A stretch of DNA of 64,000 bases from Acaryochloris sp. CCMEE 5410. Its GTDB lineage: Bacteria; Cyanobacteriota; Cyanobacteriia; Thermosynechococcales; Thermosynechococcaceae. The stretch is from positions 1,349,501 through 1,413,500 of the forward strand of contig NZ_AFEJ02000002.1 of NCBI RefSeq assembly GCF_000238775.2, written 5' to 3'. Numbering within the stretch: the first letter of the stretch is position 1; each line of letters opens with the position of its first letter. A program made the translations under genes and the position numbers. The notes beneath the pieces are model-generated. The model had not been told where the DNA came from, ran no database searches, and saw only the letters and a list, made by a program, of their open reading frames with translations. Below, piece after piece: positions 17,021 to 27,007 of the stretch.

Positions 17021-19810
17021 ATGATTATTCCTGAAACTGAACCTCCTCAACTCCCTAGCTCTTCCCAACAACCGACGATAGAACCATTGAATGTAGAAGA
17101 TAGTGACCTTACCCCACCAACTGCGGCCCAACTCAAAATGCAATTACAACAAGCCATTTTGTTGGGGGATGTCACCAATGAAATTCGCCAAAGTCTGGAT
17201 ACAACTACTATTTTCCAAATCGCGGTTGACAAAGTTCAAACTTTACTACAAGTTGATCGAGTCGCTATCTTTCAGTTCGATCCAGCCACAGACTATAAAC
17301 AGGGCGTTTTTGTCGCCGAGAAGGTTATTCCTATCTATTACTCTGCCGTGGCTGCACGGGTTCAAGATGATAGTTTTGGTGAAAATTATGCGACCAAATA
17401 TCAATTGGGGCGGGTATTTGCAGTAGCCGATGTCTACGATGCTGGACTCAGTGACTGTCATATCCAGATTTATGAACGCTTTCAGGTCCGAGCAACATTA
17501 GTAGTCCCACTGCTTCAAGGAGAAAAATTATGGGGGCTGTTATGTATTCATCAATGCTCAAGACCCCGGGCATGGAAATCTGCAGAAATTGAGTTCATCA
17601 AAAAGTTAGCCGATCAGCTCAGTGTGGCCCTTAAACAAGCAGAGCTACATGAACAAGCTTTAGAAAAATCTCAGCAGTTACAAAGTGCTCTCAATCAAGT
17701 GAAAGCTCAAAAGGAGCGGGAGGCATGGCTCGCCCAGTATGAGCGGAACATCACCCAAATTATTCAAAATATTCACCAAAATCTAGATATTGAGGATATT
17801 TTTAAGGCTACGACTCGGGATATTCGACAGTTTCTAAAATGCGATCGCGTTGCGGTCTACACCTACAGTTCTGATGGCGCAGGGGAACTGCTTTTAGAAT
17901 CTTCTGATACTCATCTACCACCATTATCCAAGAGCCAGGGGGCGAGTATTTGGCAAGAAATCTATTTAAATGCAACCCCAGACAACACCAGAGACTGCAT
18001 CCCATTGGTGTCAGATATTGCTCAGCAAAACCACCCGGCCGGACACTTAGCCTTACTCAATCAATTCCAGATTCGGGCCTATATGCTCGTTCCCGTTTTA
18101 ATTGGTGGCCAATTTTGGGGTTTATTAGTCACTTGCCAGCAAACCCCCCACCAATGGGACGACATTGAACAGAGTCTTCTGCGACGAGTGGGAGACCAAT
18201 TAGGTGTCGCCTTACAGCATGCAGAATTAATGTATCAACTACAAAAATCCAAAGAAAAAGCAGAAGCTGCAAATCGTGCCAAAAGTGCTTTTTTAGCCAA
18301 TATGAGCCATGAATTACGGACTCCCCTCAATGCCATCTTGGGATTTAGCCAGCTGCTCAATCGGGATAAAAATCTAACTCCCAAGCAAAAACAAACCCTT
18401 ACTTCAATTAATCGCAGTGGTTCTCATTTATTGAATCTCATTAACGATGTCTTGGAAATGTCCAAAATTGAGGCAGGCCGGGTCTCCCTCAACTTCAAGA
18501 ACTGTGACTTGATGAGTTTGTTGGATTCTATCCAAGAAATGTTTTTACTCAAGGTGGAATCGAAGGGGTTGAAATTAATGGTTGATAAAGCCCCTGACTT
18601 ACCACCCTACATTCGGACCGATGAAAGTCGGCTTAGACAAGTCTTGATCAATGTATTGACGAATGCCCTCAAGTTTACTGAACAGGGTAGCGTGGCCCTT
18701 AAGGTGTATACCCAACCTCTAATATCACCTGATTTAGTCCCCACCCATGACGATGGCAACGCTGTGGCAGAAGAAAACCAACCCAATATCTACCTCTGCA
18801 TTGATGTGGAAGATACGGGAGTAGGTATTTCTGCATCTGAAATGGGCAACCTGTTTGAAACCTTTACCCAAGCCTCAGCAGGGCGGAACTCCACAGAAGG
18901 AGCCGGGCTAGGCTTGGCCATCTGCCAACATTGTATCGAGCTAATGGGCGGTAACATCCTGATTGATAGCAAAGAGGGACAAGGAACCACGGTCCAGATC
19001 AAGGTACCCGTTATGGCGACCCAGACAAAGTCGGTGGATCACCTCGATGTTCCCATGGTGCAGACCCTAGCGCCCGGACACCCCCACATTCGCATGCTAG
19101 TCGTCGAAGACAATCCAGAGAATGCTCAGATCGTCATTGATTTAATGACTTCTGTCGGGTTTGAAGTGCAGTCGGTGGTCAATGGTCAACAAGCGGTTGC
19201 CTGCTGGCAAACCTGGCAGCCCCACGTCATTTTGATGGATTGGCAGATGCCCGTTATGAATGGCTATGAAGCAACGCAAACCATTCGCACCTTGGAAAGT
19301 CAAGCCGGATATACTATCCATCTTCAGGCTTCTCAAGATTCAAGTAGCAGCCCATCGGTCCTCTTTCCCCTCAACAATACGATTATTATTGCCCTCACAG
19401 CTAGCGTTTTTGAAGATACAAAGCAAGAATGTTTTGAAGCAGGTTGTGATGATTTTTTGCGCAAGCCATACCAACAAAGTGTTCTTTTTGAGATGCTAGC
19501 TCAGCATCTCAACCTCCAATATCTATATGATGAGTGTCCTCAAAATATCAATTTTTTACATTCATCAAGCCCTCAGAATATGCACCAAGGAGGTATTGAA
19601 TACCAATTATCCCAACTTCCTAAACCGTGGTTAGCTAAACTGCACCAAGCGGCGATTGAACTCGATGAAGAGCAGATGAGTCAGCAGTTTGTAGAGATTA
19701 CGTCTGACTACCCTTATTTAGCCACTCATTTAACGAAATTATTCCAAAATCTGCAGTTTGACCACATCGTAAACCTTACTCAAGCAGCCCTTCAAATCAA
19801 AAAACGGTAA
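17021..19810 (+). CDS. GAF-GAF hybrid histidine kinase/response regulator
   Basis: This is a protein of about 929 residues counted from the ATG at 17021; an in-frame upstream extension to 16919 reads poorly and lacks a ribosome site, whereas GTGGAG lies before 17021. It has two GAF domains (about 60-215 and 245-405), HisKA with H430 in [13 protein letters not shown], HATPase with [16 protein letters not shown] and GAGLGLAIC, and a receiver with phospho-acceptor D740 in [13 protein letters not shown] tail of about 100 residues follows, with no obvious HPt histidine motif. Neither GAF shows the usual bilin Cys-His context, so it is probably a ligand sensor and not a photoreceptor. It lies upstream of two more signalling genes on the same strand. 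Confidence 0.9.
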   Translation: MIIPETEPPQLPSSSQQPTIEPLNVEDSDLTPPTAAQLKMQLQQAILLGDVTNEIRQSLDTTTIFQIAVDKVQTLLQVDRVAIFQFDPATDYKQGVFVAEKVIPIYYSAVAARVQDDSFGENYATKYQLGRVFAVADVYDAGLSDCHIQIYERFQVRATLVVPLLQGEKLWGLLCIHQCSRPRAWKSAEIEFIKKLADQLSVALKQAELHEQALEKSQQLQSALNQVKAQKEREAWLAQYERNITQIIQNIHQNLDIEDIFKATTRDIRQFLKCDRVAVYTYSSDGAGELLLESSDTHLPPLSKSQGASIWQEIYLNATPDNTRDCIPLVSDIAQQNHPAGHLALLNQFQIRAYMLVPVLIGGQFWGLLVTCQQTPHQWDDIEQSLLRRVGDQLGVALQHAELMYQLQKSKEKAEAANRAKSAFLANMSHELRTPLNAILGFSQLLNRDKNLTPKQKQTLTSINRSGSHLLNLINDVLEMSKIEAGRVSLNFKNCDLMSLLDSIQEMFLLKVESKGLKLMVDKAPDLPPYIRTDESRLRQVLINVLTNALKFTEQGSVALKVYTQPLISPDLVPTHDDGNAVAEENQPNIYLCIDVEDTGVGISASEMGNLFETFTQASAGRNSTEGAGLGLAICQHCIELMGGNILIDSKEGQGTTVQIKVPVMATQTKSVDHLDVPMVQTLAPGHPHIRMLVVEDNPENAQIVIDLMTSVGFEVQSVVNGQQAVACWQTWQPHVILMDWQMPVMNGYEATQTIRTLESQAGYTIHLQASQDSSSSPSVLFPLNNTIIIALTASVFEDTKQECFEAGCDDFLRKPYQQSVLFEMLAQHLNLQYLYDECPQNINFLHSSSPQNMHQGGIEYQLSQLPKPWLAKLHQAAIELDEEQMSQQFVEITSDYPYLATHLTKLFQNLQFDHIVNLTQAALQIKKR

Positions 19811-20256
19811 TGTCGTTCGACTATAATTCTATGCAGATCAAGCTAGAAATTCTCAAACATTTTTTATTTTGCTTTTGTCTCCATAGAATTTATTTCTTTG
19901 ATCTACTCAATAAAAGCCATTCCATGCATCAAATAGTCTTATCTAAAGTATTTTTAATTACATAAATGCAGACAAAACTCTATTTCAAAAACCCCCTTGT
20001 GTCCGCAATTTTGCATCAAAGAACACGCCTCATTTCTTTTTTTCGCCTCTATCCTAGTCCCAGGAAGGAATACTCTTCACGAGGGAAATCCTAGTAAAGA
20101 TACGGAGGAATATCTACATATATTTTTTTAAGATCAAGACAGCATTAGCTAACCTTTGAAAGGATCGAAGCTAGTTTATCCCTTTAGCAGTGCAAGTATC
20201 CCTTTTATTGCCAACAATATGGGAGACCCAAACTTCAATAGATTAAATTACGAGCA
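19811..20256. other. Intergenic region between two kinase genes
   Basis: There is no coding frame, tRNA or strong stem-loop in these 446 bases. The stretch is AT-rich. The gap makes it likely that the kinase at 20257 has its own promoter, though I see no confident promoter motif. Confidence 0.5.
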
Positions 20257-21897
20257 ATGAAAAATAGCACTGCGAATATTTTGATTGTTGATGACAACGT
20301 GGACAATTTAAATGTCTTAGCTGGAATGTTGGCAGAACAAAACTATAAGGTCAGACGAGCCATTAATGGATCAATTGCACTCAGAGCAATCAAAGCGTCG
20401 ATCCCTGATCTAATTTTGCTAGATATTGTGTTACCAGATATGACTGGATATGATATTTGCACCCAATTAAAACAGCATCCAAGCACCCAGGACATCCCGG
20501 TTATTTTCATTAGTTCCCTCAATGACGCCGAGGACAAAGTGAAGGCATTTGCGGTAGGCGGCGTGGATTATGTGTCTAAACCCTTCGAAATGGCTGAAGT
20601 CTGCGCTCGGATCCGCAATCAGCTAGAAATTCAGTTCGCAAAGGCAGAAATCGAATCTCTCAATGCCGAGTTGGAGCAACGCGTTCAAGAAAGGACCGCT
20701 GAACTGACTGCCGTTACTGTAACCCTAGAGAAACAGATCCAGGAACGCCAAAAAGCCGAACAGGCCTTGCGACACAGTGAAAGTCGCTTCCGAGCAATGA
20801 TTGAAAATGCGTCTGATCTCATTCTTTTACTCGATCCACAGGGGATAGTTCATTACTCTAGCCCCTCTGTGGAAAGGAATCTGGGATATCTCCCCACCGA
20901 TCTGCAGGGGCAATCCTTAGTCCATTTACTCCATCCCCAGGATCAGTCTAATATTACCCAATTATTAGCCGAGGTACTGGCAACGCCCAGCAAAGTTGCC
21001 GTTCCCCTAGAAATTCGATGGCAGCACCAAGCAGGACACTGGTGCACACTAGAAGCGATGGCCCAACAGTTTGCTGATACCAGCGGATTTTCCGGCATTG
21101 TAGTCAATGCTAGAGATATTACCGAACGACAAAAAATGGAGGCGATGCAACGAGCCTTAGAACAGGAACAAGAGTTAAGTGAACTGAAACTCCGCTTTTT
21201 CTCCATGGCATCCCATGAGTTTCGGACGCCCCTAAGTGTCATTCTGATGGCAGCTCAGATTCTTGGCAGCTCGGAGTCCCAGAGCCTAGACAGCAAACAC
21301 CAGCGGAATATTGAGCGTATCCATACGAGCGCGCAATATTTGGAAAAGATGTTAGCAGATATCTTAGATATTGCTCGGTTAGAAGCACAAAAAAGGGAGT
21401 TCAATCCACGACCCGTTTGCGTGAAAACGATGTGCGATCGCATCCTGGATACACAGCAAACCTCCCATGGGGGAATTTCCAGAATTCGCTGTGCCTATAC
21501 GGGGTTATCTGCGGAAATAGCCCTAGATCCGGATCTGTTCCAGTCTATTCTGAACAATCTGCTTGCCAATGCCCTTAAGTATTCGGCCCCAGAGAAATTG
21601 GTGCAGGTCAAGTTAACGCAAGAGCTAGACCAAATTGAATTAATGATCATCGATCAAGGCATTGGGATTCCTAAGGCTAGTCAATCCCAATTATTTGAAG
21701 CCTTTCATCGGGGGAATAATGTGGGTGAGATCGAAGGATCAGGTTTGGGATTGGCCATCGTCAAAAAATGTGTTGATCTTCATGGCGGCCATCTGTCATT
21801 TGTGAGTGAGGCTTCTGGTACCGCCTTTACGGTAAGATTACCGATCCAGACCAATCGACACCAGGCTGATCCACTCATTAGACAGACCGTAGCTTAG
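20257..21897 (+). CDS. REC-PAS sensor histidine kinase
   Basis: The 546-residue soluble kinase starts with a receiver domain: VDDN at 11-14, phospho-acceptor D56 in LILLDIVLPDM, and K108 in YVSKPF. A coiled coil runs over about 128-175 (ESLNAELEQRVQERTAEL). A PAS domain follows at about 172-290, ending with the PAC motif ARDITERQK, then HisKA with H320 in MASHEFRTPLSV and HATPase with NNLLANALKYS, DQGIGIP and GSGLGLAIVKK. An N-terminal receiver ahead of a kinase suggests it relays phosphate from another kinase, possibly the hybrid kinase upstream. The next gene, 20 bases downstream, is an OmpR-type regulator, its probable output. Confidence 0.92.
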   Translation: MKNSTANILIVDDNVDNLNVLAGMLAEQNYKVRRAINGSIALRAIKASIPDLILLDIVLPDMTGYDICTQLKQHPSTQDIPVIFISSLNDAEDKVKAFAVGGVDYVSKPFEMAEVCARIRNQLEIQFAKAEIESLNAELEQRVQERTAELTAVTVTLEKQIQERQKAEQALRHSESRFRAMIENASDLILLLDPQGIVHYSSPSVERNLGYLPTDLQGQSLVHLLHPQDQSNITQLLAEVLATPSKVAVPLEIRWQHQAGHWCTLEAMAQQFADTSGFSGIVVNARDITERQKMEAMQRALEQEQELSELKLRFFSMASHEFRTPLSVILMAAQILGSSESQSLDSKHQRNIERIHTSAQYLEKMLADILDIARLEAQKREFNPRPVCVKTMCDRILDTQQTSHGGISRIRCAYTGLSAEIALDPDLFQSILNNLLANALKYSAPEKLVQVKLTQELDQIELMIIDQGIGIPKASQSQLFEAFHRGNNVGEIEGSGLGLAIVKKCVDLHGGHLSFVSEASGTAFTVRLPIQTNRHQADPLIRQTVA

Positions 21898-21917
21898 GCA
21901 GTAATGGTAGGGGGGAC

Positions 21918-22595
21918 ATGAGACTTTTACTGGTAGAAGATGACTACCCACTGGCAGCCGTGTTTGCGGAGGCCCTGGAAGATTCTGGCTATATCGTCGA
22001 TGTCGTCCATGATGGAGAAGCCGGTTGGTATCAAGCAACGGAATCAGAATATGGCATTATTCTGCTAGATTGCATGCTGCCAAAGCTTGATGGTTTGGGG
22101 CTATGCCAGCGATTACGTGCCCATGGCTACACCATTCCCATCTTGATGATGACGGCCCGAGATGCCAGTACAGATAAAGTTCTGGGTTTAGATGCAGGGG
22201 CTGACGACTATCTGGTTAAGCCCGTCGATTTACCAGAGTTGTTAGCTCGGATACGTGCTGTCCTCAGGCGAGGCACAGCAACCCCTTCCCCCTTGTTATA
22301 TTGGGGCGATCTCTGTCTCCATCCCTTAAACCACGAAGTGACCTATGCCAGTCACCCCGTTAAGTTAACCCCCACTGAATTTTCACTCCTAGAACTGTTC
22401 CTGCGCAGTGGATTACGGGTACTTAGCCGCAAAATTATTATTAGCCATCTTTGGGATTTAGAAGATCCGCCTGGGGAAGAAACCGTTAAAGCCCACATCA
22501 AAGGGTTACGGCAGAAACTAGCAGAAGCCGGCGCACCTAAGACGTTCATCGAAACAATTCGGGGGGTTGGCTACCGGATGCAGCCGATTCCGTAA
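21918..22595 (+). CDS. OmpR/PhoB-family response regulator
   Basis: The 225-residue protein has a receiver domain with E7-D8-D9, phospho-acceptor D51 in IILLDCMLPKLDG and K101 in YLVKPVD. A winged-helix DNA-binding domain follows, with KLTPTEFSLLELFLRSG and IETIRGVGYRMQ. It starts 20 bases after the REC-PAS kinase, with GGGGGG just upstream of the ATG, so the two form an operon and a likely cognate pair. Target genes are unknown; the V4R-like gene 129 bases downstream is a plausible neighbour in the same pathway. Confidence 0.92.
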   Translation: MRLLLVEDDYPLAAVFAEALEDSGYIVDVVHDGEAGWYQATESEYGIILLDCMLPKLDGLGLCQRLRAHGYTIPILMMTARDASTDKVLGLDAGADDYLVKPVDLPELLARIRAVLRRGTATPSPLLYWGDLCLHPLNHEVTYASHPVKLTPTEFSLLELFLRSGLRVLSRKIIISHLWDLEDPPGEETVKAHIKGLRQKLAEAGAPKTFIETIRGVGYRMQPIP

Positions 22596-22724
22596 ATCTT
22601 CCCGCTTTCTTCCCGCTTTCTCCCTTTTCTCTTTACTCTCCCCAAATATATTGAGACTAGGTCACATCAAAGTGGCTTTTCGTTTCACAACGCACAGAAA
22701 TCTGCTGGCCTTATAGGGGGAATT

Positions 22725-23402
22725 ATGACATCGACTACTTTTCAAGTATCAGACTCAACGAATGTCTCGATTGCACAACCGGATTTATATGTATCACTTT
22801 TAAATAAAAGTTTCCTATTTTCCTCAGCTGGAACCCAGGAAGATTATGCCCATCAATTATTAGAGCTTAATGGCCTTGCTTGTCAGCTCAATCAGCTGCT
22901 CCAACAAGCTCCCGAGCATCATTGTGCTCAAAGTGCCGTGGGAGTCGTTATTCCCAGTGGCTTAACAGCCAAAGAAGCCTATCCATTGGGTAAAGAACTC
23001 GGCCAGCAAGAATATCAACATTTTGTCGCCTTAGCCTCTACACCCCAGCGATACCTGTTACCCGAGCAATTACTCGTACTGATTGACTGGTGGTCCCAAT
23101 CTTATTTGTCCCATTATGGTCAATTACTGATTGACGCAACCCGCTCATCCGATACCTATATTTATTTAGAGGTGTTGAGCACCTCCCATATCAGCCTCAA
23201 GCAGGACGAGCATCATCCCGATTGCGCCTTCTATGGGGGGCTAATTGCAGGCTTCTTTAGTGGCTTAGTGGATCGTGATTTTGAGGTCATTGAGCCAGAT
23301 TGGTGGCAAGCAAAAGGCAAACGCTGCCATTTTCTAATGGCTCCCCAATCGGAGCTGGATGCCCAATTCTTTTGGCAAACCGTTGATACATTATCAGCCT
23401 AG
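22725..23402 (+). CDS. V4R-like (4-vinyl reductase) domain protein
   Basis: The 225-residue cytosolic protein has a C-terminal region reading CAFYGGLIAGFFSGLVDRDFEV, then EPDWWQAKGKRCHFLM. This fits the V4R domain pattern of a Gly-rich helix followed by a Cys/Trp-rich closing strand (e-x-x-C...G-x-x-C-x-f). V4R domains are small-molecule binding modules found in BchJ-like proteins and several regulators. The N-terminal 80 residues are unique. A strong ribosome site (AGGGGG) precedes the ATG. The stop is followed 22 bases later by the start of another small gene, so the two are probably cotranscribed. The ligand could be a tetrapyrrole or aromatic compound, but that is inference. Confidence 0.6.
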   Translation: MTSTTFQVSDSTNVSIAQPDLYVSLLNKSFLFSSAGTQEDYAHQLLELNGLACQLNQLLQQAPEHHCAQSAVGVVIPSGLTAKEAYPLGKELGQQEYQHFVALASTPQRYLLPEQLLVLIDWWSQSYLSHYGQLLIDATRSSDTYIYLEVLSTSHISLKQDEHHPDCAFYGGLIAGFFSGLVDRDFEVIEPDWWQAKGKRCHFLMAPQSELDAQFFWQTVDTLSA

Positions 23403-23424
23403 GGGTGCGGAAAGGAAGATGACC

Positions 23425-23793
23425 ATGATCACAACCTATTCTAAACCCGCTACGCCAGAGCGCATCAGCAATGATGTCACCACCACAACCTGTTATTACA
23501 TTCGCAAGCTGCTCGCGACCTATTCGGGTGAACTACAGTCTTTTATTGCTGAAGGAGCAGGCCTTATTGCCGATGCGAAATCCGATCTCAATCATGTTTT
23601 GGAAAGCTTATATTTAGACGAACCCGACATCAGCGTGATGGCTCGAGAGCTGGAGGTTTTGGCCCAACTGCATCGGAGTTTAAGTGGCCAGGTTAAAGAT
23701 AGTATCAGTATCCCAGGGCAACTCGCAGAAGTAGAAAGGCGGATTTTCTGGGTTCTAGGTCTCAAGAGAGTCGATCGATCTGGGAAAGGTTAA
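23425..23793 (+). CDS. Small helical protein, partner of V4R-like gene
   Basis: The 122-residue protein is predicted to be mostly alpha-helical: CYYIRKLLATYSGELQSFIAEGAGLIADAKSDLNHVLESLYL, then two further helices ending ERRIFWVLGLKRVDRSGKG. No signal peptide, membrane segment or metal motif is visible. ATGs at 23419 and 23425 are both possible; 23425 sits about 7 bases from the GGAAG ribosome site and is preferred. It lies 22 bases after the V4R-like gene, so it probably acts with it. I recognise no named family. Confidence 0.6.
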   Translation: MITTYSKPATPERISNDVTTTTCYYIRKLLATYSGELQSFIAEGAGLIADAKSDLNHVLESLYLDEPDISVMARELEVLAQLHRSLSGQVKDSISIPGQLAEVERRIFWVLGLKRVDRSGKG

Positions 23794-23808
23794 GCCATCC
23801 CTGATAAC

Positions 23809-25251
23809 TTAAATTCTCGTCAATATAAACCGAGCGACTGCAAAGTAGATAAACACCCCTAACACATCAACTGCAGTGGTAATAAACGGTGCTGACATCA
23901 ATGCCGGGTCAAACCCAATCGCCCTAAAAACGAAGGGAAGGGCTGATCCGGCCACGGAGGCCAAAATGGAGATGGCGATTAAACTGATACCGACTGCGAT
24001 CGCAACCGCTAAACTGCCCTGGAGAAAATACGCCCAAATCACCACAATCACCCCCAACATCAAGCCCAATATGGCACCAGCAGACGCTTCTCGCTGAATC
24101 ACCCATAGGGGATGATTGGCCTGGGGCTGATCGACATTTAGACTGCGAATAACCACCGTTGAGGACTGGGCTCCAACATTACCTCCCGTCCCAATTAATA
24201 ACGGAATAAAACTAGACAAAGCCACAACCTTCTTGAGCATATCTTCCTGGCTATGGATCACAGCGGTTGTACCCGTATTAGTCAACAGCAACACCAACAG
24301 CCACACCACCCGTCTGCGGGCAACCGTGAGTAAATTCGTCTGAAAATAATCATCTCCTCCGGATTGTACCCCGCCCATGCGGTAGATATCTTCAGTCGTT
24401 TCTTCTTCAAAAATATCAATAACGTCATCAACGGTGACAATCCCCACTAGGCGTTCTTCTCGATCTACCACTGGCATCGCCAGAAAATCGTAGCGTTGAA
24501 TCGTCCGAGCCACCTCTTCTTGGTCCGTATCCGTACTGACAGACACCACATCCCGAGTCATAATTTCGCCAATGGTTTGCTCTGGCTGAGCCGTCACCAA
24601 ATCCCGCAAAGAAATAATTCCAGTTAAATGGCGGGCAATATCGACCACATATAGGTAATACACCGTTTCTGTGAACCGGGCTAGACTCCGAATTCGTTCC
24701 AATGCCTGAAAGACATTTAAGTTCTCCTTTAACGACACATATTCCGGCGTCATAATCCGCCCCGCCGTACCTGCTTCGTATCCCAACAACAAGGCAGTGG
24801 CTTGCCGTTCAATCAGGCTGAGCTGCCCTAGTAGGCGGCTAACCACCTTCGCAGGTAGTTCATCAAACAAGCGAGCCCGATCGTCCGGGGACATCTTATC
24901 GACAATATCCAAGACATCTTGCCGTTTAAACTCTTCGATCAGAGATTGCTGAACGTTGGAATTTAAATTCTCATAGACTTCAATCGCTTCATCTTTAGAC
25001 AACAAGCGAAAGGCAATGGCCTGTTTAGCCTCCGGGAGTTCTTCGATCGCTTCCGCAATATCTGCCGGCTGTACCGGAACCAGCAAGGCTTTTGCACCTT
25101 GTAGATTCCCCTGCTCTAACAGCATCAGCAGTTGAGATCGCACCAGCTCCCGCAATTCCTTGCGGGAAACCACTTGTAATCTGGAATCAGCATTTTCAGT
25201 CAAGCCAGATCCTCTTAGATATACGCCTTGTAGTGCTGGCAATCCAATCAT
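23809..25251 (-). CDS. mgtE: Magnesium transporter MgtE
   Basis: The 480-residue protein has the MgtE layout. A helical N domain (about 30-150) contains PADIAEAIEELPEAKQ and DKMSPDDRARLFDELP. Two CBS domains (about 160-285) include EIMTRDVVSVSTD and DFLAMPVVDREERLVGIVTVDDVIDIFEEE. A five-helix membrane domain begins near 325 and includes the pore-lining ALSSFIPLLIGTGGNVGAQSS. It conducts magnesium across the cytoplasmic membrane with gating by cytosolic Mg2+. The ATG at 25251 is taken as the start; the extra upstream 19 residues are cysteine-rich and unlike the family. It converges with the V4R operon. Confidence 0.93.
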   Translation of the reverse strand: MIGLPALQGVYLRGSGLTENADSRLQVVSRKELRELVRSQLLMLLEQGNLQGAKALLVPVQPADIAEAIEELPEAKQAIAFRLLSKDEAIEVYENLNSNVQQSLIEEFKRQDVLDIVDKMSPDDRARLFDELPAKVVSRLLGQLSLIERQATALLLGYEAGTAGRIMTPEYVSLKENLNVFQALERIRSLARFTETVYYLYVVDIARHLTGIISLRDLVTAQPEQTIGEIMTRDVVSVSTDTDQEEVARTIQRYDFLAMPVVDREERLVGIVTVDDVIDIFEEETTEDIYRMGGVQSGGDDYFQTNLLTVARRRVVWLLVLLLTNTGTTAVIHSQEDMLKKVVALSSFIPLLIGTGGNVGAQSSTVVIRSLNVDQPQANHPLWVIQREASAGAILGLMLGVIVVIWAYFLQGSLAVAIAVGISLIAISILASVAGSALPFVFRAIGFDPALMSAPFITTAVDVLGVFIYFAVARFILTRI

Positions 25252-25530
25252 TAGGCAGCCACAGCACAAGTGACCCCTTACTTCACAGGTTCTAAAATAT
25301 AGGTCCACTCAAACACTGCCAGCCCTTAGTTTACGCTATTGTGAGGGCGGTTGTGGGAAATGCTGATGCGGGAGTCACTACCGCGATCTTTTCTTCCTTC
25401 TACAGACCCACTCAGACTTAAATCGTTATCTGCAGATGGTAGATAAAGACTGCAATCTGTCTCCCGCTGCGCAACTCATCCAAAGTTATGTTAGGGTGGG
25501 TTCCTATGTTAGAATACATGGGCCTCAGAG

Positions 25531-25602
25531 GGGTCGCTAACTCAACGGTAGAGTACTCGGCTTTTAACCGATTAGTTCCGGGTTCGAATCCCGGGCGACC
25601 CA
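25531..25602 (+). tRNA. tRNA-Lys (TTT)
   Basis: The 72-base cloverleaf has acceptor GGGTCGC/GCGACCC with discriminator A. The anticodon loop CTTTTAA gives anticodon TTT, and the T-arm is CCGGG-TTCGAAT-CCCGG. CCA is not encoded. A T-run follows directly and may terminate the transcript. Confidence 0.95.
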
Positions 25603-25742
25603 TTTTTTTGGATTCAACACCCCATACTTGAGATTAAGCTACCGGAGAACCCGCTAGACAGGGTAGGATATCTAAAGATTAGCGTAAGAATTCGGCGCAG
25701 TTTTCGCTTTTTATCGACGACAAACATTTAGGAGGATCAACT

Positions 25743-26822
25743 ATGGCGCTTGTACCAATGCGGCTTTTGCTCGATCATGCCGCCGAAAACGGCTACGGCA
25801 TTCCGGCATACAACGTGAACAACATGGAGCAAATCATCTCCATTATGCAAGCTGCAGATGAGGCAGATAGCCCCGTAATTTTGCAAGCTTCTCGTGGTGC
25901 CCGTAGCTATGCGGGTGAGCATTTTCTCCGCCACCTAATTACAGCTGCGGTTGAGTCCTACCCTCATATCCCCATCGCGATGCACCAAGACCATGGCAAT
26001 AGCCCTTCCACATGCTATTCCGCCATGAAGAATGGGTTTACCAGCGTCATGATGGATGGTTCCTTGGAAGCAGATGCTAAGACCCCTGCAAGCTTTGAGT
26101 ACAACGTTGATGTGACCCGTAAAGTTGTACAAGTCGCTCATGCCATCGGCGTCAGCGTTGAAGGTGAACTAGGTTGCTTAGGTTCCTTGGAAACGGGTCA
26201 AGGTGACAAGGAAGATGGTCATGGTTTTGAAGGGACCCTCAGCCGCGACCAGCTCCTGACTGACCCTGACGAAGCCGTTGAGTTTGTTGAGCAGACTCAA
26301 GTGGATGCCCTAGCCGTTGCCATTGGCACTAGCCACGGTGCTTATAAGTTTTCGCGTAAGCCTACCGGTGAAATTCTAGCCATTAGCCGCATTGAAGAGA
26401 TTCACAGCCGCTTACCCAACACTCACTTGGTCATGCACGGGTCTTCTTCTGTGCCCCAAGAGTGGATCGACATGATCAACGCCCATGGCGGCAAAATTCC
26501 TGAAACTTATGGTGTTCCTGTAGAGGAAATCCAAAAGGGAATCAAGAGTGGTGTTCGCAAGGTCAATATTGATACTGACAATCGTTTAGCGATTACAGCC
26601 GCTATTCGGGAAGCAGCCTCTAAAGATCCTAGCAACTTTGACCCCCGTCATTTCTTGAAGCCTTCTATCAAGTACATGAAGCAAGTTTGCCTAGCTCGTT
26701 ATGAGTCTTTTGGCACTTCTGGAAATGCCAGCAAGATTAAGCAACAGCCCCTAGACATTTTTGCCATTAAATATGCCAAGGGTGAGTTGGATGCAACGAC
26801 TAAGAAAACTGTAACTGCCTAA
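25743..26822 (+). CDS. Fructose-bisphosphate aldolase class II
   Basis: The 359-residue zinc-dependent aldolase cleaves fructose-1,6-bisphosphate, and in cyanobacteria also forms sedoheptulose-1,7-bisphosphate in the Calvin cycle. The start [27 protein letters not shown] is typical. Metal and catalytic segments are [36 protein letters not shown] and [11 protein letters not shown]. The length matches the cyanobacterial CbbA/FbaA type. A GGAGGA ribosome site lies just upstream of the ATG, consistent with high expression. The gene is followed by a strong terminator at 26833-26868. Confidence 0.95.
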   Translation: MALVPMRLLLDHAAENGYGIPAYNVNNMEQIISIMQAADEADSPVILQASRGARSYAGEHFLRHLITAAVESYPHIPIAMHQDHGNSPSTCYSAMKNGFTSVMMDGSLEADAKTPASFEYNVDVTRKVVQVAHAIGVSVEGELGCLGSLETGQGDKEDGHGFEGTLSRDQLLTDPDEAVEFVEQTQVDALAVAIGTSHGAYKFSRKPTGEILAISRIEEIHSRLPNTHLVMHGSSSVPQEWIDMINAHGGKIPETYGVPVEEIQKGIKSGVRKVNIDTDNRLAITAAIREAASKDPSNFDPRHFLKPSIKYMKQVCLARYESFGTSGNASKIKQQPLDIFAIKYAKGELDATTKKTVTA

Positions 26823-26832
26823 ACCAGTGGTG

Positions 26833-26868
26833 CAAATTTAGGTGGTGCGATTACACCACCTAAATTTG
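26833..26868 (+). terminator. Hairpin after aldolase gene
   Basis: A perfect 15-bp stem (26833-26847 with 26854-26868) encloses the loop CGATTA, 11 bases beyond the aldolase stop. It lacks a long T-run after the stem, though the right arm itself contains TAAATTTG. Confidence 0.82.
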
Positions 26869-26938
26869 TCGAACGGCATTCCCACTCTCAGTATGTTTTA
26901 AGTAGAAGTGAAGACTGACTTAATCCAGTTCCAAAGAA

Positions 26939-26980
26939 CATCAAGAAGGCCATGAAATATATTTCATGGCCTTCTTGATG
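26939..26980. terminator. 42-base palindrome between convergent genes
   Basis: Two 20-base arms (26939-26958, 26961-26980) are exact complements around a central AT. TTTT follows on the plus strand. Position 28 bases beyond the stop of the minus-strand M23 peptidase gene suggests a bidirectional terminator shared by the convergent genes. Confidence 0.85.
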
Positions 26981-27007
26981 TTTTAATATCTATGGATGCC
27001 TACCCTT

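Noticed and set aside
25418-25603. Minus-strand open frame with GRPGFEPGTNRLKAEYSTVE
   Set aside because: It is the well-known false translation of the reverse strand of tRNA-Lys (25531-25602), not a protein.
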